DNA of 42,269 bases from Oscillospiraceae bacterium. Lineage in GTDB: Bacteria > Bacillota > Clostridia > Oscillospirales > Ruminococcaceae. Below the pieces are notes generated by a model. It saw nothing but the letters and a program-made list of their open reading frames with translations. It did not search any database and was not told where the DNA came from. Within the stretch, counting starts at the first letter, position 1. Each line of letters begins with the position of its first letter. This document shows, piece by piece, positions 7,500-15,456 of the stretch. The stretch lies in the NCBI GenBank assembly GCA_004554485.1, contig SFLS01000009.1, forward strand, positions 1 through 42,269, given 5' to 3'. The position numbers were made by a program, and so were the translations under genes.

Positions 7500-8420
7500 A
7501 TGATCGACTCCATCCAAAAAAAGCTGCTGAAGGAAATTGCCGGTCTGGACGGACTTCCGGTCGGCGCCTACAATATCCGCGCCAACGGCGCTGCCGCCGG
7601 GCGCAATACCACCGCCAACATCGATATCATCACCAAGACCGACAAACCCGGCATCGATATCATCATCGCCCCCGGCACCAAAAACGAAAGCGTGCATATC
7701 CCGGTGGTGGTAAGCCAGACCGGGCTGAAGGACCTGGTCTACAATGATTTCTACATCGGGGAAAACGCCGACGTGACCATTATTGCCGGCTGCGGCATCC
7801 ACTGCGCCGGAGACAGCGAGACCGCCCACGACGGCATTCACACCTTTTACGTCGGGAAGGGCGCCCGCCTGCGTTATGTGGAAAAGCACTACGGCGAAGG
7901 CGCGGGCCGCGGCAAGCGGGTGATGAACCCCACCACCATTGTCCATCTGCAGGAAGGCGCCGTGATGGAAATGGAGACCACCCAGATCGCCGGAATAGAC
8001 GACACGCTGCGTAAGACCGGCGGCGATCTGGCAGCCGGCTCCACGCTGACCGTTCACGAGAAGATCATGACCACCGGCGACCAGAAGGCGGTCACCGATT
8101 TTGAGATCAGTCTGAATGGCGAGGGCTGCAGCGCCGATGTGGTAAGCCGCAGCGTGGCCCGCGACCACAGCCGGCAGGAGTTCATCAGCCGCATCGACGG
8201 CAATACCGCCTGCGCCGGTCACAGCGAATGCGACGCCATCATCATGGATCACGCCTGCGTTATCGCCACCCCGGCGCTGACCGCCAACCACGTAGACGCC
8301 GCCCTGATCCACGAGGCCGCCATCGGCAAGATTGCCGGGGAACAGATCATTAAACTGATGACCCTGGGACTGACCGAGGAGGAGGCCGAACGGGAGATCG
8401 TCAACGGCTTTTTGAAGTAA
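7500..8420 (+). CDS. sufB: SufB/SufD-like scaffold of the minimal SufBC (SMS) system
   Basis: The 306 residues form the beta-helix SufB/D core and the conserved C-terminal end: GHSECDAIIMD, then DAALIHEAAIGKIAGEQIIK and EEEAEREIVNGFLK. It is much shorter than full SufB (about 470 residues), as in the short SufB partners found with SufC in archaea and Clostridia. It serves as the site of Fe-S cluster assembly. The gene touches sufC, and AAAGGAGG (7484-7491) gives a strong ribosome binding site inside the end of sufC, so the two are co-translated. The feo locus and its boxes are directly upstream, so iron control is plausible. Confidence 0.88.
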   Translation: MIDSIQKKLLKEIAGLDGLPVGAYNIRANGAAAGRNTTANIDIITKTDKPGIDIIIAPGTKNESVHIPVVVSQTGLKDLVYNDFYIGENADVTIIAGCGIHCAGDSETAHDGIHTFYVGKGARLRYVEKHYGEGAGRGKRVMNPTTIVHLQEGAVMEMETTQIAGIDDTLRKTGGDLAAGSTLTVHEKIMTTGDQKAVTDFEISLNGEGCSADVVSRSVARDHSRQEFISRIDGNTACAGHSECDAIIMDHACVIATPALTANHVDAALIHEAAIGKIAGEQIIKLMTLGLTEEEAEREIVNGFLK

Positions 8421-8434
8421 GGAGGCTTTTTGCC

Positions 8435-9622
8435 ATGACCGTTACCGAACGCTTTTTACAATATGTTTCCTTTGCCACCGCCAGCGATGAAGCAAGTCCC
8501 TCCTGTCCCTCTACCGAGGGGCAGCGGGCCTTGGGCGCGCACCTGGCGGCAGAGCTGCAGGCACTGGGGCTGAGCGAAGTGGAGCAGGACGCCGACGGCT
8601 ATGTCTACGGCTATCTGCCCGGGGAAGGCCCCGCGCTGGGGCTGATCGCCCACATGGATACCAGCCCTGCGGTAAGCGGGGCAAACATCCGGCCCGCCAT
8701 TGTCCCCTATCCGGGCGGCGAGCTGGCGCTGGGGGCTTCGGTCCTTTCCCCACGCGATTACCCGGTACTGGAGGAATATGTCGGGCAGCAGCTGATCGTC
8801 ACCGACGGTACCACCCTGCTGGGGGCCGATGACAAAGCCGGTGTGGCGGAGATCGTGACCCTGTGCGAGGAGCTGCTGTCCCACCCGGAGATCCGGCACC
8901 GCCCTATTGCGGTCTGCTTTACCCCCGATGAGGAGATCGGGCGTGGTGCCGACCGCTTCCGTCTGGAGCGGTTCCCGGCCGCCGAAGCCTATACCGTGGA
9001 CGGCGGCGAACTGGGCGAGATCGAATACGAAAACTTTAACGCCGCCTCCGCCGTTCTGACGGTGCGCGGCCTGAATATCCACCCCGGCAGCGCCAAGGGG
9101 AAGATGAAAAACGCCGCCCTGATGGCCGCCGAATTCATCGGCCTGCTGCCCGCCGCCGAAACCCCCGCCCACACCGAGGGCTACGAGGGCTTTTATCACC
9201 TGTGCGAGATCCGGGGGGACGAATCCTCCGCCGAAGCGGTGTTCATTCTCCGTGACCACGACCGGGAAAAGTTTGAAGCGCGCAAGGCCTTTCTGCGGCA
9301 GACCGCAGACTACCTGAACGCCAAATACGGCGCAGAAACCTTTACCCTGCAGCTGCGGGACAGCTATTATAATATGAAAGAAAAGCTGGCGGGGCATATG
9401 CACCTCATCCGCAATGCCGAAGCCGCCATGCAAAAAGCCGGCATTCCCCCCAAGGTGGTGCCGATCCGGGGCGGCACCGACGGTGCCCGCCTGAGCTACG
9501 AGGGCCTGCCCTGCCCCAACCTTTCCACCGGCGGTGTCAACTTCCACTCCATCCACGAGTTTATCCCGGTCCAATCGCTGGAGAAGATGGTGGAAGTGCT
9601 CAAAAACCTTGTTGTACTGTAA
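8435..9622 (+). CDS. pepT: Peptidase T (tripeptide aminopeptidase)
   Basis: PepT is a cytosolic M20 metallopeptidase that removes the N-terminal residue of tripeptides. The 395-residue protein carries the metal and catalytic motifs in order: HMDT (H73, D75), GADDKAG (D132/D133), TPDEEIGRG (E166, E167), TVDGGELGE (D189) and the C-terminal GGVNFHSIHEFIP. The ATG at 8435 follows AAGGAGG. It lies 14 nt after sufB and is probably co-transcribed, although its function is unrelated. Confidence 0.95.
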   Translation: MTVTERFLQYVSFATASDEASPSCPSTEGQRALGAHLAAELQALGLSEVEQDADGYVYGYLPGEGPALGLIAHMDTSPAVSGANIRPAIVPYPGGELALGASVLSPRDYPVLEEYVGQQLIVTDGTTLLGADDKAGVAEIVTLCEELLSHPEIRHRPIAVCFTPDEEIGRGADRFRLERFPAAEAYTVDGGELGEIEYENFNAASAVLTVRGLNIHPGSAKGKMKNAALMAAEFIGLLPAAETPAHTEGYEGFYHLCEIRGDESSAEAVFILRDHDREKFEARKAFLRQTADYLNAKYGAETFTLQLRDSYYNMKEKLAGHMHLIRNAEAAMQKAGIPPKVVPIRGGTDGARLSYEGLPCPNLSTGGVNFHSIHEFIPVQSLEKMVEVLKNLVVL

Positions 9623-9636
9623 ATTCTTTCCCCAAC

Positions 9637-9687
9637 AGTAAAAAGGCTCTGCCTCTCCGACCGGAGGGACAGGGCCTCTTTTTTCTG
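9637..9687. terminator. Bidirectional terminator between pepT and the LacI-type regulator
   Basis: AAAAAGGCTCTGCCTCTCCG pairs imperfectly with CGGAGGGACAGGGCCT, followed by CTTTTTT. The A tract on the left serves the minus-strand gene. Confidence 0.8.
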
Positions 9688-9697
9688 GAAACGGGGC

Positions 9698-11674
9698 TTA
9701 CGTCAGCTTGTTTTTCATAACACTCAGCCATGCGCCGGAAAGGTTCTGGGGGGTAAAGGCCACGGGGTCCACTGCCACAAAGGGCGACGGCTCCATTCCA
9801 AGGAAGTAATGGGCGCAGGCATAGGCCAGCAGACGGCCGATCTCGTAGCTGTTGGGCACCACCACGCCGATGACATTGCTGTGATCGTCCAGCTGGTCGA
9901 TGACCTCCTTGCTGACGCCCTGCGTGACCACCTTGATATCGGTGCGGCCCAGCAGAGAGAGCACCCCCAGCACCGCTTCCGCCATGCGGCTTTGCGAGAT
10001 ATACATCGCTTCGATCTGCGGCAGCTCCCGCAGCAGGTCGCTGACCATGGTGTAGGCCTGCGTTTCCTCGGTGTAGTACACCACGCGGTCCAGCGTGATC
10101 AGGGGGAATTCCTCCTCCAGAATGCTGATGGCGCTGCGGTCCCTGTGGCGGGCCGGCTGGGAATTGCCGCCGTAGCAAAGATATGCCGCATGGGTCAGTC
10201 CGTTCGCGGTCATATACTTGCCCAGCAGCCAGCTGGCCTGTTTGCCGCTTTCCACCATGTTGCCGGCAATGCAGCAATCGTACAGGTTGGCGGTAAACTG
10301 GTCCGGCACACAGGAGGAAAACAGCACCTTGGTGCGGCGGGGCAGATGCTTTTTGAAGGGGGAAACATCGTTTTCATCCAGATTGGGGATGCAGATAACG
10401 GCGTCCGGCTTGGCGGCGGCAAAGCCCTGGAGCTGCAGGTTCTGGATCTCGTAGTTGCCATGGGCATCGGTTTTATGCACCATATGGATCCCCAGGGTAT
10501 TCAGCCCGTCCCGCAGCCCCTCCAGCTGGGAATGGGAGACTGGGGTGGATTCCATAAAGGTGGAAACGCACACCTTATAGTCTCCGGCCCGCACCTTCTG
10601 GATTTCCGCCTCGGAAAGCTCCAGCGAAAGCTGACTGGCACCGGGACGGTCAAACTGGTCGAATACCAGCGCTTTGGTACTGTCGCCGGTGATAAACTCC
10701 GGCGAGATACTGTAAAAGCGCTGTCTGCCGTCCCCCTGTACGATGGAAACAATATCCTGCACCACCTCCAGGATCCTCATATCGATACGGGTACGGTTGA
10801 AAAAGAGGTACTTCGTCAGGAAGATATCGCCGATGGCCAGCAGAGAAACATCCTGCGGCATATTCAGCCCCCGGTGGCGCAGGTAATCCACCACGTGCAT
10901 CGTCGCCATCATCTCGGTGGTGATAATGCCGGTGATGCCCCGGCTCTGCAAAGCGCCCAGCACGTGTTCCAGGTTTTCCAGCGCCAGCGTGCGGAACAGG
11001 TAGGTCTCGATCTCCACCAGATTCTCATCAGGGAATACCATATTGTTCTGCTTGTAAAACAGCTTGCAGGTTTCCAGCACCAGACGGTTGGTGTAGGGGT
11101 TTTCCCGGGGGGTAATGACCAGAATATTGCGGTGCCCCAGCGAAACCATGTGCCGCAGCGCCGCTACCATGGCGGAGCGGTAATCAAAATTGATATGGTA
11201 GCACTTGGGGTAAATTTTGGGGTCATGGTTAAGGAAGATGATAGGCGCTTCCACCGTTTCGTGATGGCGGTTCGGCGCCATGCGTACCGTATAATCCAGG
11301 ATAATATAGTCCAGCCCGTACCGCTTCTGGTAGGTTTTCAGCTCCTGCATTGTCAGCTCGGTCTTTACCAGGATGGAAACCACCTCAATATTCCCCGACC
11401 GGACCGCCTGGTAGGAAAGTTCCTCCCGGGCCTTGATATGGCTGCAGCAGTGCAGCGCGTCGATCAGGTCCTCCGCAAAGCTGCACCGGTAATTGCGCAG
11501 CAAAAAGCCCACGATGATCTTGCGGGAATCCTGTGGATGATACCCCAACTCCTCCATCGCCCGCTCCACCCGCTTGCGCAGGTCCTCGCTGACAAAGCGG
11601 GTACGGTTGATCACATGAGACACCGTTGCCACCGAAGTCCCCGCCCTTTGGGCGATCTCCTGTATCGTTGCCAT
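9698..11674 (-). CDS. LacI-family regulator with two tandem periplasmic-binding-protein-like domains
   Basis: The N-terminus is a LacI helix-turn-helix (residues 1-48: TIQEIAQRAGTSVATVSHVI, RTRFVSEDLRKRVERAMEE). Residues about 52-330 resemble the LacI sensor. From about 365 to 645 a second periplasmic-binding-like domain follows (VCVSTFMESTPVSHSQLEGL, PDAVICIPNLDENDVSPFKK, IKVVTQGVSKEVIDQLDDH). Ordinary LacI proteins are about 340 residues; this one has 658. The ATG at 11674 follows AAGGAGG and starts exactly at the HTH; an upstream in-frame extension is rejected. It is divergent from the permease-deaminase-desulfidase operon, so a nucleobase-like ligand is likely (inference). The promoter is overlapped by TTTGCG repeats, suggesting autoregulation. 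Confidence 0.85.
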   Translation of the reverse strand: MATIQEIAQRAGTSVATVSHVINRTRFVSEDLRKRVERAMEELGYHPQDSRKIIVGFLLRNYRCSFAEDLIDALHCCSHIKAREELSYQAVRSGNIEVVSILVKTELTMQELKTYQKRYGLDYIILDYTVRMAPNRHHETVEAPIIFLNHDPKIYPKCYHINFDYRSAMVAALRHMVSLGHRNILVITPRENPYTNRLVLETCKLFYKQNNMVFPDENLVEIETYLFRTLALENLEHVLGALQSRGITGIITTEMMATMHVVDYLRHRGLNMPQDVSLLAIGDIFLTKYLFFNRTRIDMRILEVVQDIVSIVQGDGRQRFYSISPEFITGDSTKALVFDQFDRPGASQLSLELSEAEIQKVRAGDYKVCVSTFMESTPVSHSQLEGLRDGLNTLGIHMVHKTDAHGNYEIQNLQLQGFAAAKPDAVICIPNLDENDVSPFKKHLPRRTKVLFSSCVPDQFTANLYDCCIAGNMVESGKQASWLLGKYMTANGLTHAAYLCYGGNSQPARHRDRSAISILEEEFPLITLDRVVYYTEETQAYTMVSDLLRELPQIEAMYISQSRMAEAVLGVLSLLGRTDIKVVTQGVSKEVIDQLDDHSNVIGVVVPNSYEIGRLLAYACAHYFLGMEPSPFVAVDPVAFTPQNLSGAWLSVMKNKLT

Positions 11675-11931
11675 CTTTGACCTCCTTGCCTTACAAAAAA
11701 ATATCGTCTTATTTGTGCATATTGCCTTTTCAGCATCCACGAATCGGCTCGAATCGTGTTTTATTTGCGTAAAATTTTGTTTTGGAGATTTTCCCCGTGC
11801 AAAATTCCTTGTTTTTCCACCGTCTGTTCTGTTTTTGGCCTTATGCAAAATCGTCAATTTGTTGCTATTTTTTTGGGAGATTTGTAAAATTCAGCATCCG
11901 TTTTTAAAAAAATCAGCAGCCAAAAGTTCCG

Positions 11932-11962
11932 TTTGCGTAAATATTACACTTTTTATCGCAAA
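11932..11962. promoter_or_regulatory. Candidate operator: TTTGCGTAAA ... TTTATCGCAAA inverted repeat
   Basis: The arms at 11932-11941 and 11952-11962 are mirror copies (TTTGCG/CGCAAA at the outer ends). They flank the regulator's own -10 element, fitting repression by the LacI-type protein. Confidence 0.55.
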
Positions 11963-11969
11963 AAATCAA
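11941..11969 (-). promoter_or_regulatory. Promoter of the LacI-type regulator
   Basis: On the minus strand TTGATT (complement of 11964-11969), 17 nt, TAATAT (complement of 11941-11946). This implies a long leader of roughly 260 nt before the start codon. Confidence 0.65.
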
Positions 11970-12011
11970 CGGTTTTGACTCCATTTTCGCAAAAAACCGG
12001 ACATCCGGCGT

Positions 12012-12040
12012 TTGACACCCACCCGAAATCTTGATATTTT
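12012..12040 (+). promoter_or_regulatory. Promoter of the permease-deaminase-desulfidase operon
   Basis: TTGACA (12012-12017), 17 nt, TATTTT (12035-12040), about 50 nt before the ATG at 12090. Confidence 0.8.
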
Positions 12041-12089
12041 GAAACTGCAATGTGTGGCCGCACAAAAAAAATTGAGGAGTGTATTCTTT

Positions 12090-13361
12090 ATGAAGTTAGA
12101 AAAGGAAGGTTTGGTCGTAACCCCGTTGACTGAACAGAAAACCGGTCTGTGGGATATGGCGTTCATCTGGTTCTGCGCCAATGTAGCCGTTCCCCGTCTG
12201 ATGATCGGCGGTTCCCTGGCAGGGCTTGGCTTCGGTAAATTGATCCTGATCCTGCTGGCCGGTAATATCCTGGTGTTCCTGCCTCTGCTGGCCCTGGGCA
12301 TCATCGGCTATAATGTCCGCATCCCCACCATGGCTGCCACCCGTATGACCTTCGGCGTCAAGGGCTCCTATCTGCCCTCCGTCGCCAACGGCATCCAGCT
12401 GCTGGGCTGGGGCGCCAATGTTACCGTTATCTGCGGTTCTTCCATCAACAGCATCATTTATGCCATGACGGGTTATTCCAATCTGACCCTGTGGATCATT
12501 GTCACCGGCATCGTTCAGCTGGTTATCACCGCTTACGGCGTTCGCTCCATCACCTGGCTGCAGCGCGTTTCGGTTCCGCTGCTGGCGATCCTTACCGTGG
12601 TTGCCGCCGTCCTTATCATCAAGAATTACGGCTGGAGCTCCATCACCAATTACACCCCTGTTGCCGCCATCGGTCTGCTGGCCGGTCTGGATATCGTAGC
12701 CGGCAACGCCTTTGCCTGGGGCCCCATGGTCTGCGACTACACCCGTTATGCCAAGAGCAAATCTTCCTCCAGCTGGGGCACCCTTATCGGTTCTCTGGCC
12801 GGTGCTGCGGGCTTCATGTTCGTCGGTGCTATCTCCTTTATGACCACCGGCAACGCCAACCCTGTTGATATGCTGCTTTCCCTGGGTCTTGGCATCCCCG
12901 CGCTGCTCATCATTGTGCTTTCTTCCGTTACCACCAACGTCATGAACCTCTATTCCGCCTCCATCTCCTTTGTCAACGTCTGGCCCAAGGCCAAACCCTG
13001 GCAGATCATCGGCATCGGCGGCATCGTCATGACCGGTATCGCTCTGATCCCCAACCTCATCGGTCACTTCATCAGCTTCCTCACCATCGTCGGTTCCATC
13101 TTTGTTCCGCTCATCGCCATCATGCTGGTGGATTATTTCCTCATCAAGAAGCAGAAGGTCGAGCCCGAGGAACTTCTGGCCGAAGACAGCAGCTCCAAGT
13201 ACTGGTTCAAGGGCGGCTTTAACTGGAAGGCCATCATCATCTGGCTCCTCGGTGCTGTCATGTACAACCTGCTGTATTACTTCTGGCCGGTACTGGGCTC
13301 CTGCGTACCCACCTTCCTCGTCATCGGTCTGCTGTATTACCTGGTAGCCGATAAGAAATGA
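12090..13361 (+). CDS. NCS1-family nucleobase permease (CodB/cytosine-purine type)
   Basis: A 423-residue membrane protein with about 12 hydrophobic helices. It carries NCS1 features: the N-terminal WFCANVAVPRLMIGGSLAGL, the helix-3 region NGIQLLGWGANVTVICGSSI, and AFAWGPMVCDYTRYAK in the middle. NCS1 proteins bring cytosine, purines, allantoin, hydroxymethylpyrimidine or hydantoins into the cell with H+ or Na+. The next gene, a cytosine-deaminase relative, makes a pyrimidine base the best guess. The ATG at 12090 follows GAGGAG; an in-frame start at 12012 would lie inside the promoter and is rejected. It is the first gene of a three-gene operon divergent from the LacI-type regulator. Confidence 0.88.
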   Translation: MKLEKEGLVVTPLTEQKTGLWDMAFIWFCANVAVPRLMIGGSLAGLGFGKLILILLAGNILVFLPLLALGIIGYNVRIPTMAATRMTFGVKGSYLPSVANGIQLLGWGANVTVICGSSINSIIYAMTGYSNLTLWIIVTGIVQLVITAYGVRSITWLQRVSVPLLAILTVVAAVLIIKNYGWSSITNYTPVAAIGLLAGLDIVAGNAFAWGPMVCDYTRYAKSKSSSSWGTLIGSLAGAAGFMFVGAISFMTTGNANPVDMLLSLGLGIPALLIIVLSSVTTNVMNLYSASISFVNVWPKAKPWQIIGIGGIVMTGIALIPNLIGHFISFLTIVGSIFVPLIAIMLVDYFLIKKQKVEPEELLAEDSSSKYWFKGGFNWKAIIIWLLGAVMYNLLYYFWPVLGSCVPTFLVIGLLYYLVADKK

Positions 13362-13387
13362 TTTTCCCGGAAAGGCGGTAGCAAGCC

Positions 13388-14674
13388 ATGAGTACTATTC
13401 TGATCAAAAATGCAAAGATGCGCGGTCACGAAGAACTGTGCGATCTCTATATTAAGGACGGCGTCTTTGCCGAGATCGGCCCGGGGTTGAATTACCCCGC
13501 CGATGAGACCATCGATGTGGCCGGCAAATTGGTCTCCGCCCCCTTCTGCGACGCCCATCTGCACCTGGATGCCGTCCTGAGCGTCGGTAAGCCCCGCTAC
13601 AATATGAGCGGCACCCTTATCGAAGGCATCAACATCTGGGGAGAGCGCATGCAGGGTCTGACCAAAGAGACCATCAAGAAAAATGCCCGCGACGTCATCA
13701 AATGGGAAGTCGCCAACGGTTCCATGTTCCTGCGTACCCATGCCGACGCTACCGAGCCGACCGGCACCGTAGTGGAGGCCCTGCTGGAAGTGCGTGAGGA
13801 AATGAAGGATCTGGTGGACCTGCAGATCGTTGCGTTCCCGCAGGAATGCATCTTTACCGCAGAGGGCCATACCGAGATGATGGAAAACGCCATGAAGCTG
13901 GGCTGCGACGTTGTGGGCGGCCTGCCCTACATGGAATACAGCCCGGAGGACGGCCTGCGCGATGTCAAATTCGTCTTTGACCTGGCGGAAAAGTACAATG
14001 CCCTCATCGATATCCATTGCGATGAGAACACCGATGACCAGTCCCGCTTTGTAGAGGCAATGGCCCGTGAAACGCTGGTGCGCAAAATGCAGGGCCGTGT
14101 GACCGCCAGTCACACCACCGCCATGCATAACTACAATAACGACTTTGCCTTTAAGCTGATGGGCTTCCTGAAAAAGGCCGAGATGAATATGGTCACCAAC
14201 CCCTTCGCCAACTCCTGCCTGCAGAACCGTACCGACGGCTATCCCCGTCACCGCGGTCATACCCGGGTGGACGAACTGCTGGCGAACGGCATCAATGTCT
14301 GCATCGGCAGCGATGACATCATGGACCCCTGGTATCCCATGGGCAAGGGCTCGCCGCTGGCCGGCGCCGCCCTGCTGATGAACTATGCCCAGCTCAGCGG
14401 CTATCCGCAGGTGGCGCAGCTCATCGATATGATCACCTGCAACAGTGCCAAGACCATGTGCATCAAGGATTACGGCCTGAAGGTCGGCAATCCCGCCAAC
14501 ATGATCGTGCTGGATGCCGAAAGTGAGTTTGACGCCATCCGTCTGCAAAGCGAGTGCCTGTACGTCATTCGCCGCGGCCGCATCGTCTGCCGCACCGTTC
14601 CCGCCCGCCGCACGCTGGAATTCGAAGGCCGGCAGGAAAACATCGATTTCCGTCTGACCGCAGAAAATCTTTAA
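13388..14674 (+). CDS. Cytosine deaminase-like amidohydrolase (CodA family)
   Basis: The 428-residue metal-dependent hydrolase closely matches CodA. Metal ligands are H57 and H59 (DAHLHLDA), H210 (IDIHCDE) and D309 (GSDD); catalytic E213 and H242 (SHTTAMH) are present. Q152 (VAFPQE), which contacts the base in CodA, and the DPWYPMG loop with W315 are kept. CodA turns cytosine to uracil plus ammonia and also accepts isoguanine and some substituted pyrimidines. One visible difference from E. coli CodA is Ser in place of His before the DD pair. It lies 26 nt behind the permease and 20 nt before a TudS-like gene, so its substrate may be a thiolated or otherwise modified cytosine (inference). Confidence 0.88.
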   Translation: MSTILIKNAKMRGHEELCDLYIKDGVFAEIGPGLNYPADETIDVAGKLVSAPFCDAHLHLDAVLSVGKPRYNMSGTLIEGINIWGERMQGLTKETIKKNARDVIKWEVANGSMFLRTHADATEPTGTVVEALLEVREEMKDLVDLQIVAFPQECIFTAEGHTEMMENAMKLGCDVVGGLPYMEYSPEDGLRDVKFVFDLAEKYNALIDIHCDENTDDQSRFVEAMARETLVRKMQGRVTASHTTAMHNYNNDFAFKLMGFLKKAEMNMVTNPFANSCLQNRTDGYPRHRGHTRVDELLANGINVCIGSDDIMDPWYPMGKGSPLAGAALLMNYAQLSGYPQVAQLIDMITCNSAKTMCIKDYGLKVGNPANMIVLDAESEFDAIRLQSECLYVIRRGRIVCRTVPARRTLEFEGRQENIDFRLTAENL

Positions 14675-14694
14675 GCAAAGGAAGGCTTTTCACT

Positions 14695-15291
14695 ATGGCA
14701 ATGAATAACAAAAACGACAGCCGCAGCAAAAGGATTGTCTTTTGCTCCAGCTGCCTGCTGAACACCAATAACAAGGTGCTGGATCTGGCCCGCTACGGCG
14801 GCTTCAGCAAGGATTTTATCGACATCCTGGCCAAGTATGACCTGGGCGTACAGCAGATGGATTGCCCCGAGACGCTGTATCTCGGCATCCAGCGCTGGCA
14901 GCACACCAAGAACCTGTACGATAACGTCGGCTTCCGCCGCCACTGCCGCAAGCTGGCGGAAAAGGAAGTAGACTACATGGAATCCTATGCCCAGATGGAC
15001 TACGAGACCGTCGCCGTACTGTGCTGTGACGGTTCCCCCACCTGCGGCTGCGGGCTGACCAGCTGGGATGAAAACTGGGGCGGTCCTCCTCAGGCGCTGG
15101 ATTACGGCGACGCCGTTATCGAGGGCGTGGGCGTTTACGTGGATGAGATGCAGAAGGCGATCCGTGACCGCGGGCTGCCCATGCCTCCTTTCTACGGTCT
15201 GGGCCTGGACGACGCCTCCCAGCCCTTTGAGCAGATCATCTCCAATTTTGATGCCTTCCTTGCCAAGCGCATGAAGGAGCTCGAAAAGTAA
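14695..15291 (+). CDS. TudS-related putative desulfidase (DUF523-like)
   Basis: The 198-residue protein keeps the DUF523/TudS pattern: CL near the start (C20), CPE (C57-E59) and GSPTCG (S114, C117). In TudS, three such cysteines hold a [4Fe-4S] cluster whose free iron removes sulfur from 2-thiouracil, helped by the Glu of CPE and the Ser of the last motif. Extra cysteines occur at 17, 84, 110, 111 and 119. It resembles the clostridial 'CD3072-type' TudS relatives (from memory). The ATG at 14695 follows AAAGGAAGG; in-frame starts upstream overlap codA and are rejected. As third gene after a base permease and a cytosine-deaminase relative it suggests thiopyrimidine use. A strong terminator follows. 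Confidence 0.8.
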   Translation: MAMNNKNDSRSKRIVFCSSCLLNTNNKVLDLARYGGFSKDFIDILAKYDLGVQQMDCPETLYLGIQRWQHTKNLYDNVGFRRHCRKLAEKEVDYMESYAQMDYETVAVLCCDGSPTCGCGLTSWDENWGGPPQALDYGDAVIEGVGVYVDEMQKAIRDRGLPMPPFYGLGLDDASQPFEQIISNFDAFLAKRMKELEK

Positions 15292-15315
15292 AATTCTCTT
15301 CCCATTTCTCTTCAT

Positions 15316-15359
15316 CGAGGGCCGGCCGGGCTGTCTTCCCCGACCGGTCCTCTCTTTTT
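15316..15359 (+). terminator. Terminator after the desulfidase gene
   Basis: A GAGGGCCGG arm pairs with CCGGTCCTC around a C/T-rich loop, followed by TCTTTTTG. Confidence 0.8.
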
Positions 15360-15377
15360 GCCTGTTTTCGCGTTGGA

Positions 15378-15406
15378 TTGACAACCGCTGTTTGTAAGAG
15401 TATACT
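15378..15406 (+). promoter_or_regulatory. Sigma-A promoter of the MATE gene
   Basis: TTGACA (15378-15383), 17 nt, TATACT (15401-15406). About 20 nt downstream GTGCAAAATTCC (15426-15437) repeats exactly a 12-mer in the regulator's control region (11797-11808). Confidence 0.88.
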
Positions 15407-15456
15407 ACCCCTTAAGATTCTTTTTGTGCAAAATTCCATTAAGGGAGGCCGATCGA

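Larger units (their letters stand above)
11675..12089. other. AT-rich divergent regulatory region
   Basis: There is no gene in these 415 bases. They hold the promoters of both divergent units, an inverted repeat with TTTGCG arms, further TTTGCG/CGCAAA elements at 11764-11769 and 11988-11993, TGCAAAA elements at 11798-11804 and 11844-11850, and the short palindrome CCGGA-CA-TCCGG at 11997-12008 directly before the permease -35 element. No riboswitch fold was recognised. Confidence 0.6.

Noticed and set aside
6738..8312. 524-codon minus-strand open frame
   Set aside because: Shadow of sufC and sufB, which carry clear motifs on the plus strand; GC-rich coding DNA keeps opposite frames open.
9809..11680. 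623-codon plus-strand open frame
   Set aside because: Antisense to the LacI-type regulator; composition is unlike a real protein and no motif is present.
9698..11857. Longer 719-residue form of the LacI-type regulator
   Set aside because: The extra 61 residues are unlike a LacI N-terminus, and AAGGAGG lies right before ATG 11674.
11998..12089. Purine or other riboswitch before the permease
   Set aside because: The leader after the promoter is only about 43 nt and shows no aptamer core.
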